64,000 nt of DNA from Neobacillus sp. PS3-40 (lineage in GTDB: Bacteria > Bacillota > Bacilli > Bacillales > Cytobacillaceae). Numbering within the stretch: position 1 is the first letter of the stretch; every line of letters begins with the position of its first letter. The stretch covers positions 124,001-188,000 of the forward strand of contig NZ_CP133266.1 in NCBI RefSeq assembly GCF_030915485.1, in the 5' to 3' direction. The position numbers and the translations under genes are program-made. This document shows, in pieces, positions 51,814-63,046 of this stretch. Below the pieces are notes generated by a model that searched no databases, had not been told where the DNA came from, and saw nothing but the letters and a program-made list of their open reading frames with translations.

Positions 51814-54245
51814 GCACAATTGAGAAATTCCGTGACTTACCTCTCGAAGATGTCCTAGGTGACCGTTTTGGGAGATATAGTAAGTACATTATCCAAGAAC
51901 GTGCGTTGCCAGATGCACGTGATGGCTTAAAACCTGTCCAACGAAGAATTCTATATGCTATGCATGTGGAAGGGAATACACATGATAAAGGCTTTCGAAA
52001 ATCAGCTAAAACAGTCGGGAATGTAATTGGTAACTATCACCCGCATGGTGACTCTTCCGTTTATGAAGCAATGGTAAGGTTGAGCCAAGACTGGAAGGTT
52101 AGAAATTACCTAGTTGAAATGCACGGAAATAACGGTAGTGTTGATGGTGATCCACCAGCAGCCATGCGTTATACCGAAGCAAGACTTTCAGCGATTGCGG
52201 CTGAATTACTAAGAGATATCGAAAAACAAACAGTCGATTTTATTCCAAACTTTGATGATACCGCTATGGAGCCTACCGTATTCCCAGCAATGTTTCCAAA
52301 TTTACTTGTAAATGGATCAACTGGAATTTCAGCTGGATATGCAACAGATATTCCTCCACATCACCTTGGTGAAGTAATTGATGGTGTTATCATGAAAATG
52401 GAAAACCCAGACATAACCGTTGATGAACTGATGACCGTTATTAAAGGGCCTGATTTTCCAACAGGCGGCATTATTCAAGGAATTGAAGGAATTAAAAAGG
52501 CTTACGAATCGGGTAAAGGGAAGATTATTGTCCGTGGAAAAGCTGAGATTGAAGAGGTTCGCGGTGGAAGACAACAGATTGTTGTTACAGAGATTCCATT
52601 TGAAATCAATAAAGCCAATCTCGTGAAAAAGATTGATGAGCTCCGCCTTGATCGGAAGGTAGAGGGAATCTCTGAAATTCGCGATGAAACGGACCGTACT
52701 GGCCTTCGAATTGTTATTGAGCTAAAAAAAGAAGCACAAGCTGAAGGCGTTTTAAACTTTTTATATAAAAATAGTGATCTTCAGGTTACCTATAACTTCA
52801 ATATGGTGGCTATCTATAAAAAACGGCCTAAATTAATGGGACTCCGAGATATGCTTGATGCTTATATTGAGCATCAGAAGGAAGTTGTCACACGACGTGC
52901 GCAATATGAGCTTAACAAAGCCCAAGAACGGTCCCATATTGTCGAAGGACTTATAAAAGCCTTGTCTATCTTGGATGAAGTCATTGCTACCATCCGTGCT
53001 TCTAAGGATAAACGAGATGCAAAAGATAATCTAATTTTGAAATATGCTTTTACTGAACCTCAGGCAGAAGCAATTGTTTCCTTACAGCTATACCGTTTAA
53101 CTAATACGGATATTACAGCTTTGAGAAAAGAAGCTGAAGAGTTAGCGAAGAAAATCGAGGAGCTTACCGCTATATTGGAAAGCGAGAAAAAGCTCTTTTC
53201 CGTGATCAAAAAGGATCTAAAAGACGTTAAAAAGCGTTTTGCCGATGAGCGTCGTTCCAAAATAGAAGCTGAAATTGAAGAATTGAAAATTAATCTTGAA
53301 GTAATGATACCAAGTGAAGATGTTATCGTTACTGTTACAAGGGAAGGCTATGTGAAAAGAACAAGTCAACGTTCTTATGCTGCTTCAAACGGCCAGGACT
53401 TTGCAATGAAGGATTCAGATCGGCTTCTTGCACAACTGGACATGAATACACAGGATGTTGTGCTTCTCTTTACAAATAAAGGGAATTATTTGTATTGTCC
53501 AGTTCATGAGCTACCTGATATTCGTTGGAAAGACCTTGGTCAACACGTCGCCAATCTTATTCCAATCGAACGAGACGAGGCCATTATTCATGCCATTGCA
53601 GTGAGAGACTTTGAAGTAGAAAACTTCCTGGTGTTTATCACAAAAAATGGAATGGCAAAGAAAACTGAGCTTAGACATTATAAGGCGCAAAGATATTCCA
53701 AGCCACTCGTCGGGATTAATTTAAAGGATGACGATCAAGTCATTGATGTACATTTAACTGACGGAACAAAGGAATTGTTCCTGATAACCCATGCGGGCTA
53801 TGCACTCTGGTTCCACGAGGAAGAAATAAGCATCGTAGGTGTCCGTGCTGCTGGTGTGAAAGGGATTAACCTTAAAGACGGTGATTATGTCGTTGGTGGG
53901 AAAATCATTGATCCAGAGAGCAAACAAACCATTGTAATAGCCACTCAGCGCGGTTCGGTAAAAAAAATGAAATTAAAAGAATTCGAAAAAACTACTCGAG
54001 CTAAACGTGGTGTTGTCATCTTAAGAGAACTTAAAGCAAATCCACATCGTGTCATTGGATTTGTTATTGTAATAGATCAGGACGAAATTTTTATCCAAAC
54101 AGAAAAAGGGCAAACTGAAAGTTTCATATCTGCCAATTTAAAATCAAGTGACCGTTATTCTAACGGATCCTTTTTCCTTGATGAAGGAGATAGTGGAAAA
54201 GTCGTTTCCATTTGGCAAGTAGCAGCAGAAACACCTATTAAATAG
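51810..54245 (+). CDS. parC: DNA topoisomerase IV subunit A
   Basis: This 811-residue subunit has the catalytic Tyr in [11 protein letters not shown] and the quinolone-resistance-determining region seen as [24 protein letters not shown]. The region carries Ser at [11 protein letters not shown]-terminal beta-pinwheel begins near residue 500. It breaks and rejoins DNA with ParE. ATG overlaps the parE stop. A strong terminator follows. The residues at the usual quinolone-resistance sites appear wild type by eye. Confidence 0.97.
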   Translation: MSTIEKFRDLPLEDVLGDRFGRYSKYIIQERALPDARDGLKPVQRRILYAMHVEGNTHDKGFRKSAKTVGNVIGNYHPHGDSSVYEAMVRLSQDWKVRNYLVEMHGNNGSVDGDPPAAMRYTEARLSAIAAELLRDIEKQTVDFIPNFDDTAMEPTVFPAMFPNLLVNGSTGISAGYATDIPPHHLGEVIDGVIMKMENPDITVDELMTVIKGPDFPTGGIIQGIEGIKKAYESGKGKIIVRGKAEIEEVRGGRQQIVVTEIPFEINKANLVKKIDELRLDRKVEGISEIRDETDRTGLRIVIELKKEAQAEGVLNFLYKNSDLQVTYNFNMVAIYKKRPKLMGLRDMLDAYIEHQKEVVTRRAQYELNKAQERSHIVEGLIKALSILDEVIATIRASKDKRDAKDNLILKYAFTEPQAEAIVSLQLYRLTNTDITALRKEAEELAKKIEELTAILESEKKLFSVIKKDLKDVKKRFADERRSKIEAEIEELKINLEVMIPSEDVIVTVTREGYVKRTSQRSYAASNGQDFAMKDSDRLLAQLDMNTQDVVLLFTNKGNYLYCPVHELPDIRWKDLGQHVANLIPIERDEAIIHAIAVRDFEVENFLVFITKNGMAKKTELRHYKAQRYSKPLVGINLKDDDQVIDVHLTDGTKELFLITHAGYALWFHEEEISIVGVRAAGVKGINLKDGDYVVGGKIIDPESKQTIVIATQRGSVKKMKLKEFEKTTRAKRGVVILRELKANPHRVIGFVIVIDQDEIFIQTEKGQTESFISANLKSSDRYSNGSFFLDEGDSGKVVSIWQVAAETPIK

Positions 54246-54256
54246 TAGTTTATTCA

Positions 54257-54281
54257 AGACTCCCAGAATATAGGGAGTCTT
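54257..54281 (+). terminator. terminator of parE-parC
   Basis: AGACTCCC and GGGAGTCT flank an 8-nt loop, followed by a run of seven T. Confidence 0.93.
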
Positions 54282-54389
54282 TTTTTTGTCAAATAGAATA
54301 TTCTTACCCCATTAAAATTGGAAACTTTTTCTTATCTTTTAACCAAAGTTGGGCATAATAACAACTATTATGTTTAGGAGGGGAAAAAG

Positions 54390-55157
54390 GTGAAAAAAGA
54401 GCTGATTCTTATCTTTACTGCCATTCTTTTTGTATCTCTGACAGCCATATCTGGTGTGTATGCTTTTGAGGGAAAAAAAGCAAAAATAATCACTATTTCT
54501 AAAGAAGAAATGGATATTACGGGGGACGGATTAAAAGATACTATCTATTTAAAAGCCGTGCCCTATCAGGATAAACATTCCTACCTAAAAAAAATTTTCA
54601 TTAAAATAATTGCTTCTAATAACAAAACATACAGGATTTCTTTAGACAGTGGAATTCACCCTTACATTCAATTTGCAGATTTAAACCATGATAAAGTAAA
54701 TGACCTATTTGTAAATATTCCTACTGGGGGAAGCGAGGGTATATCAACAAACTATATCTATTCACTAAGGAATTTCACATTAACAAATGTAACTGTTCCA
54801 GAGCCCTTAGAAATAGATAGCAGCTTTGAAAATAGGTATAAAGCAAAAATTAAAATAGAACAAACAAATAAGGAATATTTATTTAACTTAAAGGATCGAA
54901 AAAAATACTATGAGAAACTTGGAGTTTTTTATAAAGGAAAATTAAATGAGCCAACTGAGTTAAAGGTTAATTCCTTCAGCGACATGAAACCAATTCTTTT
55001 AAAAGGAGAAGAAAAGGGCTTAACAGGCATTCAACGAATCACAGGAGCCGCAAATGCGGATATAATCGCATATGTTGAATCGTCCTGGAAATATGTGAAT
55101 GGACAATGGAAATTAGTTAAGACAGAAGTTCTCCAAGATGTCGAGATTGAAAAGTAG
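54390..55157 (+). CDS. secreted hypothetical protein with VCBS/FG-GAP-like repeats
   Basis: This 255-residue protein has an N-terminal signal (MKKELILIFTAILFVSLTAI, cleavage near VYAFEG). Two calcium-loop-like motifs, DITGDGLKDTIYL and DLNHDKVNDLFVN, resemble FG-GAP/VCBS repeats. A C-terminal segment has YVESSWKYVNGQWKLVKTEV. The start is GTG 54390 with AGGAGGGG upstream. It is probably extracytoplasmic and spore- or wall-associated, but I do not recognise a named family. Single-gene unit. Confidence 0.75.
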   Translation: MKKELILIFTAILFVSLTAISGVYAFEGKKAKIITISKEEMDITGDGLKDTIYLKAVPYQDKHSYLKKIFIKIIASNNKTYRISLDSGIHPYIQFADLNHDKVNDLFVNIPTGGSEGISTNYIYSLRNFTLTNVTVPEPLEIDSSFENRYKAKIKIEQTNKEYLFNLKDRKKYYEKLGVFYKGKLNEPTELKVNSFSDMKPILLKGEEKGLTGIQRITGAANADIIAYVESSWKYVNGQWKLVKTEVLQDVEIEK

Positions 55158-55230
55158 GCAATTGACACGCATTGCGGGCAGCCCCATATACTATATTAGG
55201 CATAGTAATGTATGAAAGGGGTAATATACG

Positions 55231-55710
55231 ATGAGTGTCTTTATTCCTTCAAAATTAACCGTAGTTTTCCATGCACCTGCAACGAAATTTCGCCCTATTG
55301 AGGGAAGAAAATATACATTAACTCATTCAGATTCCACTGGGCAATTATTTCTTAGTATTGGCAAAGAGTACACCTATGGTAATCTAAACCCTCAGGTTCG
55401 GGATGAGGTAGTTGCTGAATGGGTCCCAAAAATGGGGGAGTATGTTTTATGGGGCAGGGTATATGTAAGTGGGGGCGAGTTTGATGAGAAATATGCAAAA
55501 GTCCGTTTTCTAATTTTTCAAAAGGAAATGGATCTTGCCTTAAAAGCCATCATTTATGGAGATCAAACCTTTTATACTTGTTTTCCCTGGCTTTTAGATT
55601 CACCAATTTATATTCAATTTGATTCAATCTATCCACAATATAACAAAATCATCTATATGGGTACACCTCGCCAATATCTAGTTTCTGCCAGCCAACAAAC
55701 GATTTCTTAA
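55231..55710 (+). CDS. staygreen (SGR)-family protein
   Basis: This 159-residue protein reads KLTVVFHAPATKFRPIEGRKYTLTHSD-like at the start, given as the diagnostic segment. GQLFLSIGKEY, the WGRVYVSGG motif and ALKAIIYGDQTFY follow, the pattern of bacterial staygreen proteins. Plant SGR is a Mg-dechelatase acting on chlorophyll a; bacterial homologues can show the same activity in vitro. A non-photosynthetic Bacillus has no chlorophyll, so the true substrate is unknown. AAAGGGG precedes ATG 55231. Single-gene unit with a terminator. Confidence 0.85.
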   Translation: MSVFIPSKLTVVFHAPATKFRPIEGRKYTLTHSDSTGQLFLSIGKEYTYGNLNPQVRDEVVAEWVPKMGEYVLWGRVYVSGGEFDEKYAKVRFLIFQKEMDLALKAIIYGDQTFYTCFPWLLDSPIYIQFDSIYPQYNKIIYMGTPRQYLVSASQQTIS

Positions 55711-55729
55711 ACACAGGATATCCTGTGTT
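55710..55729 (+). terminator. terminator of the staygreen-like gene
   Basis: AACACAGGA and TCCTGTGTT form a near-continuous palindrome with a 2-nt center, followed by a T run, at the stop codon. Confidence 0.88.
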
Positions 55730-56036
55730 TTTTCTAAGTGAAGAATAGGACGAGCTAACTGAAACGATCTGGGCCATTCAATTCAAAAACTTTTTTTATC
55801 CAATTTTAGGTTGTATAGGAACCTTTAAAAAGGGGGGAGATTCCGTATTTTTACATAGAAAAAAAGCTTTTAAAGTAGATTTATTTTATGAAGGAATATT
55901 TTTTGAAGATTTAAGTTTTGTTTTCTTCGTAGATTATCATAATTATATTATGTTAACTAAATGATCGGATTATCTTTTAGTTAAAGCACAGTTTTTATTG
56001 GAGATATTCATATCAAGAATAAAGGAGCATTATTCA
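55730..56036 (+). other. intergenic region, nothing recognised
   Basis: AT-rich with a polypurine stretch (AAAAGGGGGGAGA near 55830) that could serve as a ribosome-binding site but leads to no ORF of note. No RNA gene or repeat is recognised before the acetyltransferase start. Confidence 0.4.
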
Positions 56037-56510
56037 TTGAAAATTCGAGGGTTTCAGGCTAATGACATTCAACAGATTGTTTCACTTTTCTTTGACACCG
56101 TACACTCGGTAAATGCACGTGATTATACACCTGAGCAGCTTGATGTATGGGCAGCAAAAGATGAATTAGATGATAAACTGAAAAGTTGGAAGGCATCAAT
56201 GGAGCAAAATATCACATATATAGCCGAATTAAACGGCACAATCATCGGATTTAGCGATATGACCCATGATGGGCATTTAGATCGACTATATATTCACAAG
56301 GATTTCCAAAGCCAGGGAATTGCTACTAAATTAGTAAATTTACTTGTAACTAAAGCCGGAAAACTTGGAATGGATTACATAGACACATATGCGAGCATAA
56401 CAGCAAAGCCTTTTTTTGAACATCACGGATTTATTGTAATTCAGCAGCAAAAAGTAGAACTTCGGGGCGTTTCGTTAATTAATTATAAGATGGTGAAAAA
56501 ATTATTTTAA
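56037..56510 (+). CDS. GNAT-family N-acetyltransferase
   Basis: This 157-residue protein has motif A as DRLYIHKDFQSQGIATKLVNLL, with acetyl-CoA loop Q-S-Q-G-I-A, and a later KPFFEHHGF motif typical of the family. TTG 56037 with AAAGGAG upstream is the best start; the longer frame to 55998 has none. It resembles YafP-type acetyltransferases. The substrate is unknown. Confidence 0.85.
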   Translation: MKIRGFQANDIQQIVSLFFDTVHSVNARDYTPEQLDVWAAKDELDDKLKSWKASMEQNITYIAELNGTIIGFSDMTHDGHLDRLYIHKDFQSQGIATKLVNLLVTKAGKLGMDYIDTYASITAKPFFEHHGFIVIQQQKVELRGVSLINYKMVKKLF

Positions 56511-56670
56511 TTCTGAAAGCAAATAAATTTTCACCCATCGAAAAAAATGATTCTGTCTCACTATCTTAAGTAAACTTAGGAATTGAGACTGATTTTATTT
56601 CGTTTAGTTTAGGTTCCTAGAATATATATTATGTCGGGGGCGTTGGATGAAAGTTAACTTAACACCTCCA

Positions 56671-57042
56671 TTAATCTATCCTATTCCGGTAGTTTTGATC
56701 TTTAACATTATTTAGATCAATGAACCTTATGCTGTATTCAATCACATCATTAATAAACAATTTATGGTCTTTAGCAAATTGTTTTACTTTTTCTAATAAA
56801 TCCTTATCATATGTTGTTTTATACTGAACACGATCTTTGGGCCTGTTTTCTTTTTTGAATTGAATAGTACCGTCATCCAATACTTTTCTTAAACCGGTTT
56901 CCATTAGATAATTAGGGTATGTATTATGATTTTCTGCAAGTTGATTCAGTTCCAGAAGTATTGATTTGCTAATATTCGTTCTAAATTTCACACGAGACTC
57001 ATCTGTAACATTTACAAGTTTATTATTTACGCTTTTCCACAT
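56671..57042 (-). CDS. tandem ribbon-helix-helix-like DNA-binding protein
   Basis: This 123-residue basic protein has two similar halves. One reads VKFRTNISKSILLELNQLAENHNT and YLMETGLRKVLDDG; the other reads VQYKTTYDKDLLEKVKQFAKDHKL and DVIEYSIRFID. Each half has the beta-helix-helix order of RHH repressors. It begins 22 bases after the homing-endonuclease stop on the same strand, so the two form an operon. It may regulate or assist the nuclease; that is inferred from position. No known name. Confidence 0.65.
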   Translation of the reverse strand: MWKSVNNKLVNVTDESRVKFRTNISKSILLELNQLAENHNTYPNYLMETGLRKVLDDGTIQFKKENRPKDRVQYKTTYDKDLLEKVKQFAKDHKLFINDVIEYSIRFIDLNNVKDQNYRNRID

Positions 57043-57064
57043 TGTGAATCTCCTTAAATTTTTT

Positions 57065-57889
<825 letters not shown>

Positions 57890-57949
57890 CTATTCTTACT
57901 TTCATTATAAGAACATTCGTTTGTAATTTCAAGATATCTCTTTAATCAA

Positions 57950-58232
57950 GGTACAGAAACTCATCTTTGATAGAATCCTCTATTTGGCTATGTTTTTCCC
58001 AGGTCATATCACATATATACCTTGTAAAACAATTGGCTTCTCACGCCCTTTTTGAGTTCCTAGTCCTGTTTGTTTTCCCCACTTAACCTTTTTCCATCAT
58101 GAATTCTGAAGTCTTGATTTACTGTGTAATTTACATGAGTAGTCTCTTTATAATATGAAGGATCATTGGTAAGGAACATGAGCCAACCTTCTTTACTGTT
58201 AAATTCCTCCAAACAAGTGATCTTAACAATAT
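57950..58232 (-). pseudogene. decayed coding remnant
   Basis: On the minus strand one frame reads EEFNSKEGWLMFLTNDPSYY, KETTHVNYTVNQDFRIHDGK, then hits a TAG; an adjacent frame continues as KWGKQTGLGTQKGREKPIVL and later stops. This suggests a frameshifted gene with further stop codons. The original function is not identified. Confidence 0.35.
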
Positions 58233-58287
58233 TTAGAACAACAATTGTTTAAGAGGATTGCATTTGACTGAAAAATGTTATAAAAAT

Positions 58288-58451
58288 AGGCTCTTTTCTT
58301 AAACTTTGTTGCTAGTTGAAACTAAATTAGAATGGGATTCAAGTTTACCGATGAAAACCGTAGGAAGTTTTTAAGAAAAGAGCACGATACTATTGTTATT
58401 TCGGGTTTTTAGGCTAGGTACGAAAAACAACAATCTATGCGAAAACAGCCT
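58288..58451 (+). mobile_element. MITE-like element, copy 2 (164 bp) with 6-bp target duplication
   Basis: Near-identical to 37575-37737. Ends AGGCTCTTTTCTTAAACTTT and, inward from the right, AGGCTGTTTTCGCATAGATT are imperfect inverted repeats. The element is flanked by AAAAAT on both sides (58282-58287 and 58452-58457), a perfect 6-bp direct repeat. No transposase inside. Confidence 0.88.
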
Positions 58452-58459
58452 AAAAATAA

Positions 58460-58769
58460 AAAAGCGGAAGCTTTAAAACTCCCACTATTCATATAACGTT
58501 TATTATGTCATTTTAGTTTTTAGTTTTTCATTAAATGTTTCCACACACCACATGGCTTGAGTGTTGGTCGCAGACATATTGATGTAGTGGTGTTTACCTA
58601 TTATATTTATTAATTAATCAAAAATTGCTCCCGTTTATTAAATACAATTTTTCTATTGAATAGTATCGTTGTACTGTGCAGCTAATGAATTTGTTATGTT
58701 ATTTCTTCCACTAAAATGACCCCAATAGTAAGTCCACTTTTTTACACTCTAGTTATATACGGGAATTAA
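58460..58769. other. AT-rich stretch without recognised gene
   Basis: Part of the 1.3-kb gene-free region between the homing endonuclease and the ger operon. No ORF, RNA gene or repeat is recognised. Confidence 0.4.
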
Positions 58770-58779
58770 TCAATTCACT

Positions 58780-59040
58780 CTCTGCTTTTCATCCCTTCTG
58801 CTAATGCATTAGAATTCAAATCTTTTTCTTCATAAGATTATCAATGATGTTGTAATAGACCTCTTCATTTCGATTTAAAAGTAACCTGAACTTCTTCCAT
58901 TTTAATTTTAAAGCCACCAATTCCTTTGATTTGTTTTTTCGTTTAAGCAAACTTCTCCCCTAAGGCCGCAATCTTACGATGTTATTCATATTTTTGTAAT
59001 AGTAGTATTAGGTCTTCTTGTAATTCTTTTACATTCAAAA
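58780..59040 (-). pseudogene. decayed gene with stops and a frameshift
   Basis: On the minus strand, from TTG near 59037, the frame reads NVKELQEDLILLLQKYE, a TAA, HRKIAALGEKFA, a TAA, then KKQIKGIGGFKIKMEEVQVTF. A frame change follows and NRNEEVYYNIIDNLMKKK appears. Two stops plus a frameshift indicate decay. The residues look like a helical protein; no family is recognised. Confidence 0.45.
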
Positions 59041-59221
59041 TACTAATATTATGGATGAATGTATAAAACATCATTTTGTTATAAGTCTGAAAATATACCA
59101 ATCTGGAATTATCAATCTGTCTACATATATGGAACAGCTAATTATCCATAATATTCCACAGAATAAAATTTTATTGCTTAGAGAAACTTAATAACAAATA
59201 TTTTTAAAGGTGATGGGTAGC

Positions 59222-60691
59222 TTGTTTCCTAAAAAGCCAAGGCAAAAAAGTAAAAGTGAACCATTGTCTTCTAAAATTCCTCTAACAGATGAGTTATTAA
59301 AGAAATCTCTTGCCAACATGGAAGACTTAGAAATAATAGCCCTTAATACCAACATAGGAACAGTATTTCTCTATTACATAAAAACACTTATTGATAATGA
59401 AAGATTAAATGAAGTGATTGTGGAGCCTCTAAATCACTGTTCTAAGGATCAAATTGCTAAATGCCTTATGAACGCAAAAATAGAAAAACTATCAAATCTT
59501 GAAGAGGCTGAGAAGAAAATAGTTCAAGGATCTATTTTATTGTACGACCCAACTCAAAACCATTGGTTTGCCACTCTTTTAGAGACGCCTCTCAGCCGTT
59601 CCATAGAACCACCTGAAACCGAAACAGTGATTTATGGGGCAAAAGACAGCTTTGTAGAACAAATCGACCAAAATATAACAATGATTCGCCAACGTCTCCC
59701 AGTTACTGCTTTAAAAACAGAAACTTTTAATATCGGATCTTTAAGTCGAACAAAAGTTGTAATGATGTATATTGAAGATATAACTAATCCAGAGTTTATC
59801 ACTATTGCAAGGGAGAAAATTAAGGCAATTGATTTTGACCAATTCCTTGACTCCTCCCAAGTTGCGGCTTTTATGGAAGATCATAAAAATACCCCCTTTC
59901 CACAATTTCTGGAAACCGAACGACCAGACGCATGTTCCAACTCACTCGCATTAGGGAAGATAGTATTTTTAGTGGATAAAACGGCCTACGGACTTGTTGG
60001 TCCAATAAATTTCTTCCATCTTTTTCAGTCACCTGAAGATTATTTTCTTCGCTGGATTATTGCAAGCTTTTTAAGGTGTATTCGATTTTCAAGCTTTTTT
60101 CTTGCTCTGACATTAGTACCATTATATGTTGCGATTACAACACATAATTATGAAATACTTCCACTTCAAATTTTATATGTGTTATTAGAAACGAGAAGTA
60201 AACTCCCATTTACACCTTTTTGGGAAGCAACACTAATGTTAATTACTTTAGAAATTATTAAAGAAGCCAGCTTACGAATGCCAACAAAATCTGGCCAAAT
60301 TTTAGGAGTTATTGGTGGCATTGTTATCGGTCAAGCGACTGTCCAAGCAGGCTTTGTCAGCAATGTTTTTATTGTATTAGTGGGTATCTCAGCAATTGCC
60401 TCTTTTTTGGTTCCAAATTATTTAATGACAAAAATAATAACACTTTTACAATTTTTTCTTCTTGTATTATCATCATTACTTGGTATTCCTGGAATTGTTC
60501 TTGGGATGATTATCATTATTGCTCATTTGGTGGGACTAACTTCTTTAAAGCAACCCTATTTCGCTCCCATTACGCCCCTTTATCTCAAAGACTGGAATGA
60601 CCTTTTTATTCGGGGCCCCCTTACGTCGATCAAAGAACGGCCAAGTTTTTTAAGTCCCTTACAAAGATGGCGCATCAAAAAAAGAAGGTGA
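59222..60691 (+). CDS. GerA-family spore germinant receptor subunit A
   Basis: This protein has about 490 residues. An N-terminal cytoplasmic domain (about 1-280) includes LYYIKTLIDNERLNEVIVEPL-like and GSLSRTKVVMMYIEDITNPE motifs. Four or five membrane helices follow, then a short C-terminal cytoplasmic tail. Full length for GerAA/GerKA. It forms the ion-channel-like subunit in the inner spore membrane with the B and C subunits encoded next. TTG 59222 is favoured, 7 bases after AAAGGTGAT. The ATG 59213 and GTG 59210 overlap that site. First gene of a complete gerXA-XB-XC operon. Confidence 0.93.
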   Translation: MFPKKPRQKSKSEPLSSKIPLTDELLKKSLANMEDLEIIALNTNIGTVFLYYIKTLIDNERLNEVIVEPLNHCSKDQIAKCLMNAKIEKLSNLEEAEKKIVQGSILLYDPTQNHWFATLLETPLSRSIEPPETETVIYGAKDSFVEQIDQNITMIRQRLPVTALKTETFNIGSLSRTKVVMMYIEDITNPEFITIAREKIKAIDFDQFLDSSQVAAFMEDHKNTPFPQFLETERPDACSNSLALGKIVFLVDKTAYGLVGPINFFHLFQSPEDYFLRWIIASFLRCIRFSSFFLALTLVPLYVAITTHNYEILPLQILYVLLETRSKLPFTPFWEATLMLITLEIIKEASLRMPTKSGQILGVIGGIVIGQATVQAGFVSNVFIVLVGISAIASFLVPNYLMTKIITLLQFFLLVLSSLLGIPGIVLGMIIIIAHLVGLTSLKQPYFAPITPLYLKDWNDLFIRGPLTSIKERPSFLSPLQRWRIKKRR

Positions 60692-61812
60692 TTCCTATTA
60701 AACCCTTACAACTATTTGAAAAATCTCCAGACAAAAGCGGCCCCTATCTTATTTTTTTGGTCAATCGAATACAAGTCCTTTATATGCCTTTAATATTCCA
60801 AAAGTATTTAATTCACCCCTATATGATTATAGTGATTATAGGTATCGGGTTTGTATCTCAATTAAACCTTTTTATTTTGTCTAAATGCTGGAAATCTAGG
60901 TTTCTTAAGGATGGCGCTGAGGGAATTAGCAAACTTTTCGGAAAGAGAATGATTCGTTTATATGCTTTTATTGGTCTCTTCTTTATTTTTATGAAAATGG
61001 CTATCTTCACAATAGGGTATTCTGATATTATGCATCAATATATCTTTCCATCTATAAACAATAATTGGCTAATTTTATTCATTTTTCTTACGAGTTTATA
61101 TCTTGCATCAAAAGGAATGGAGAAAACATTCCAGTTTGTAGTAATCGTCATGCTTAGCACATTTTGGATCATTTTTGTCTTTATTCCATTTCTTTTTGCA
61201 CCTATGTCATCCATTCACGATTTATATCCATTGATCCCCAATGATCCTTCCTTGTTTTCTTGGAAAGGAGTTCTCCTTATATGGTCCTCACTGTCAGGAC
61301 CTGAGTACCTCATTTTTTTGAAGCCATGGTTAACGCATGATAAGAGACAATTCATGTATTTTACGATAGGAAATATGATTTCTGTCCTTGAATACCTTCT
61401 TTTGTTCATTGCAGCCATTTTATTTTTCGGGTCCAATTATTTAAGTAAAACCTTGTATCCTACAATTGATATGATCAAGTATCTTCAATCCCCTGTTTTT
61501 GAGCGAATGGAAATCATTGTCATTTCCGTTTATTTGTTTTATATCGTATTTGCTTTAGCTCTATTTTTACTTTTCTTTTACGGCCTGTCCCGTTTAGCAC
61601 TTGCAAAATGGAATCTCCAAACAACCAGAAAGGGGTATCTGTTTTGCGCTGCAGTCATTCTTTCGAGCTTTTTAATATTCTATAACTTTTTATGGAAATT
61701 TTCATATAAAGGCTTTTGGGGGTTGGACTTAGAAATCGCGTTAAGTTCCTTGAGTTATCTTATTATTCCGATCATCCTCTGGATTGCCATTAAACGAAAG
61801 GAGGACGTTTAA
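60667..61812 (+). CDS. GerB-family spore germinant receptor subunit B
   Basis: This 381-residue APC-superfamily membrane protein has about ten helices and belongs to the spore-permease GerAB/ArcD group, which binds the germinant. The ATG at 60667 overlaps the A-subunit gene by 25 bases but lacks a clear ribosome-binding site. GTG 60688 or a later codon is possible. Subunit C follows with a one-base overlap. Inner spore membrane. Germinant identity cannot be read. Confidence 0.92.
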   Translation: MAHQKKKVIPIKPLQLFEKSPDKSGPYLIFLVNRIQVLYMPLIFQKYLIHPYMIIVIIGIGFVSQLNLFILSKCWKSRFLKDGAEGISKLFGKRMIRLYAFIGLFFIFMKMAIFTIGYSDIMHQYIFPSINNNWLILFIFLTSLYLASKGMEKTFQFVVIVMLSTFWIIFVFIPFLFAPMSSIHDLYPLIPNDPSLFSWKGVLLIWSSLSGPEYLIFLKPWLTHDKRQFMYFTIGNMISVLEYLLLFIAAILFFGSNYLSKTLYPTIDMIKYLQSPVFERMEIIVISVYLFYIVFALALFLLFFYGLSRLALAKWNLQTTRKGYLFCAAVILSSFLIFYNFLWKFSYKGFWGLDLEIALSSLSYLIIPIILWIAIKRKEDV

Positions 61813-62900
61813 TGAAAGGATATAAACCAACTAGTCTTTTATTTGTTTTTTGCTTTTTAATAGTGATGTCAGGATGTAGTCCCTATACTGAAAATAACAT
61901 AGTTGAGGAAATTGCACCTGTAATCTTCTGGTCGATTAAAAATGATCCAAATGGTCAATTATCAATTACGACATTAGTTCCTCCATTAATAAAAGAAACA
62001 AAACAAACCTTTACTTTAAAGGTTGATCTTATCAAACAAGGAGGTAAGGAATTTAATTTAAAGTATTATCGAGAACTTAAAACAGGACAGCTTCGAATGT
62101 TGTTTATCAATAAGGAGTTGGCTTTTAAAGGTATTAGAACACTAATCAACACACTTTTTACGGACCCAGACGTTTCGTCTCGCCTGTATATTGTAATTGT
62201 AGATGGCGACTTTGAAGCCTATTTAAAAAATCAATTAAGCAAACAACCATCTCTTGATTATTTTCTATATCGAATGTTAAAGCACTACGAAAAGTATAAT
62301 CAAGGGGACATGAGTATTGTGAATCTTCATGAGTTTATGAAACAGTTGTATTCTCCTTTTCAGGATCCAATTTTACCTGTTTTTAAAGCAGATAAGAACA
62401 ACTTTACTTATGAAGGAACCGCACTTTTTCATGGGGATAAATTAAAAACAACTATAAATAATATGGATGACCAAATTTTTCAGCTTCTTGGTAATGATCG
62501 CTACGTAAAGCTCCTTGCCTTACCAAAGCAAAAGCTCGTTTTAGGCCGAGTTCGTTCAAAGGTAGAATTTCGATTAGATCAGACTACTAAAGTTTTACAT
62601 GTTACAGATCAAATCAACGGTAGGCTTGAGGAATATCAAGGAAACAAAAATTTACTTAACCAAAGTGAATTGTCTTCACTTAATAAAGAAGTTGAAGTGT
62701 ATTTAGAACATGAAACAACGGAGTTATTAAAAAATATGCAAAAGGAAAAAGTAGATCCCCTCCAAATTGGTCTACTGACCACATCACCTTTTTTTGAGAG
62801 AATGACAAGTAAAGAATGGAAAGATCAGTGGGAAAACATCAAATTGGATGTCCATTTCTCACTAAAGATACAACCTGTAACAACTGGGAACAAAATGTAA
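61812..62900 (+). CDS. Ger(x)C-family germinant receptor lipoprotein subunit C
   Basis: This 362-residue lipoprotein has a signal with lipobox VMSGC and lipidated Cys near residue 22, followed by the three-domain GerC fold. AAAGGAGG precedes ATG 61812, which overlaps the GerB stop (TAATG). It completes the receptor with subunits A and B and sits outside the inner spore membrane. It is at typical family length (about 360-400) with no truncation. No strong terminator is seen in the 146 bases after it. Confidence 0.92.
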   Translation: MKGYKPTSLLFVFCFLIVMSGCSPYTENNIVEEIAPVIFWSIKNDPNGQLSITTLVPPLIKETKQTFTLKVDLIKQGGKEFNLKYYRELKTGQLRMLFINKELAFKGIRTLINTLFTDPDVSSRLYIVIVDGDFEAYLKNQLSKQPSLDYFLYRMLKHYEKYNQGDMSIVNLHEFMKQLYSPFQDPILPVFKADKNNFTYEGTALFHGDKLKTTINNMDDQIFQLLGNDRYVKLLALPKQKLVLGRVRSKVEFRLDQTTKVLHVTDQINGRLEEYQGNKNLLNQSELSSLNKEVEVYLEHETTELLKNMQKEKVDPLQIGLLTTSPFFERMTSKEWKDQWENIKLDVHFSLKIQPVTTGNKM

Positions 62901-63046
62901 ACAAACATTTTAAAAAATCTTTGGAATCTTATTAAAAAAACTAGTTATATCTTAAAACTTCTAATTAAACTTTTCTGTCTTTTTCTTCATTAACAATGGG
63001 GCAATGTCCTCTTGAACTGTTGCCCCCCCGTTACTAGAAGAAGGAA

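Noticed and set aside
62998-63028. Terminator of the ger operon
   Set aside because: GGGGCAA/TTGCCCC can pair, but there is no T tract on either strand. Kept only as an inverted repeat.
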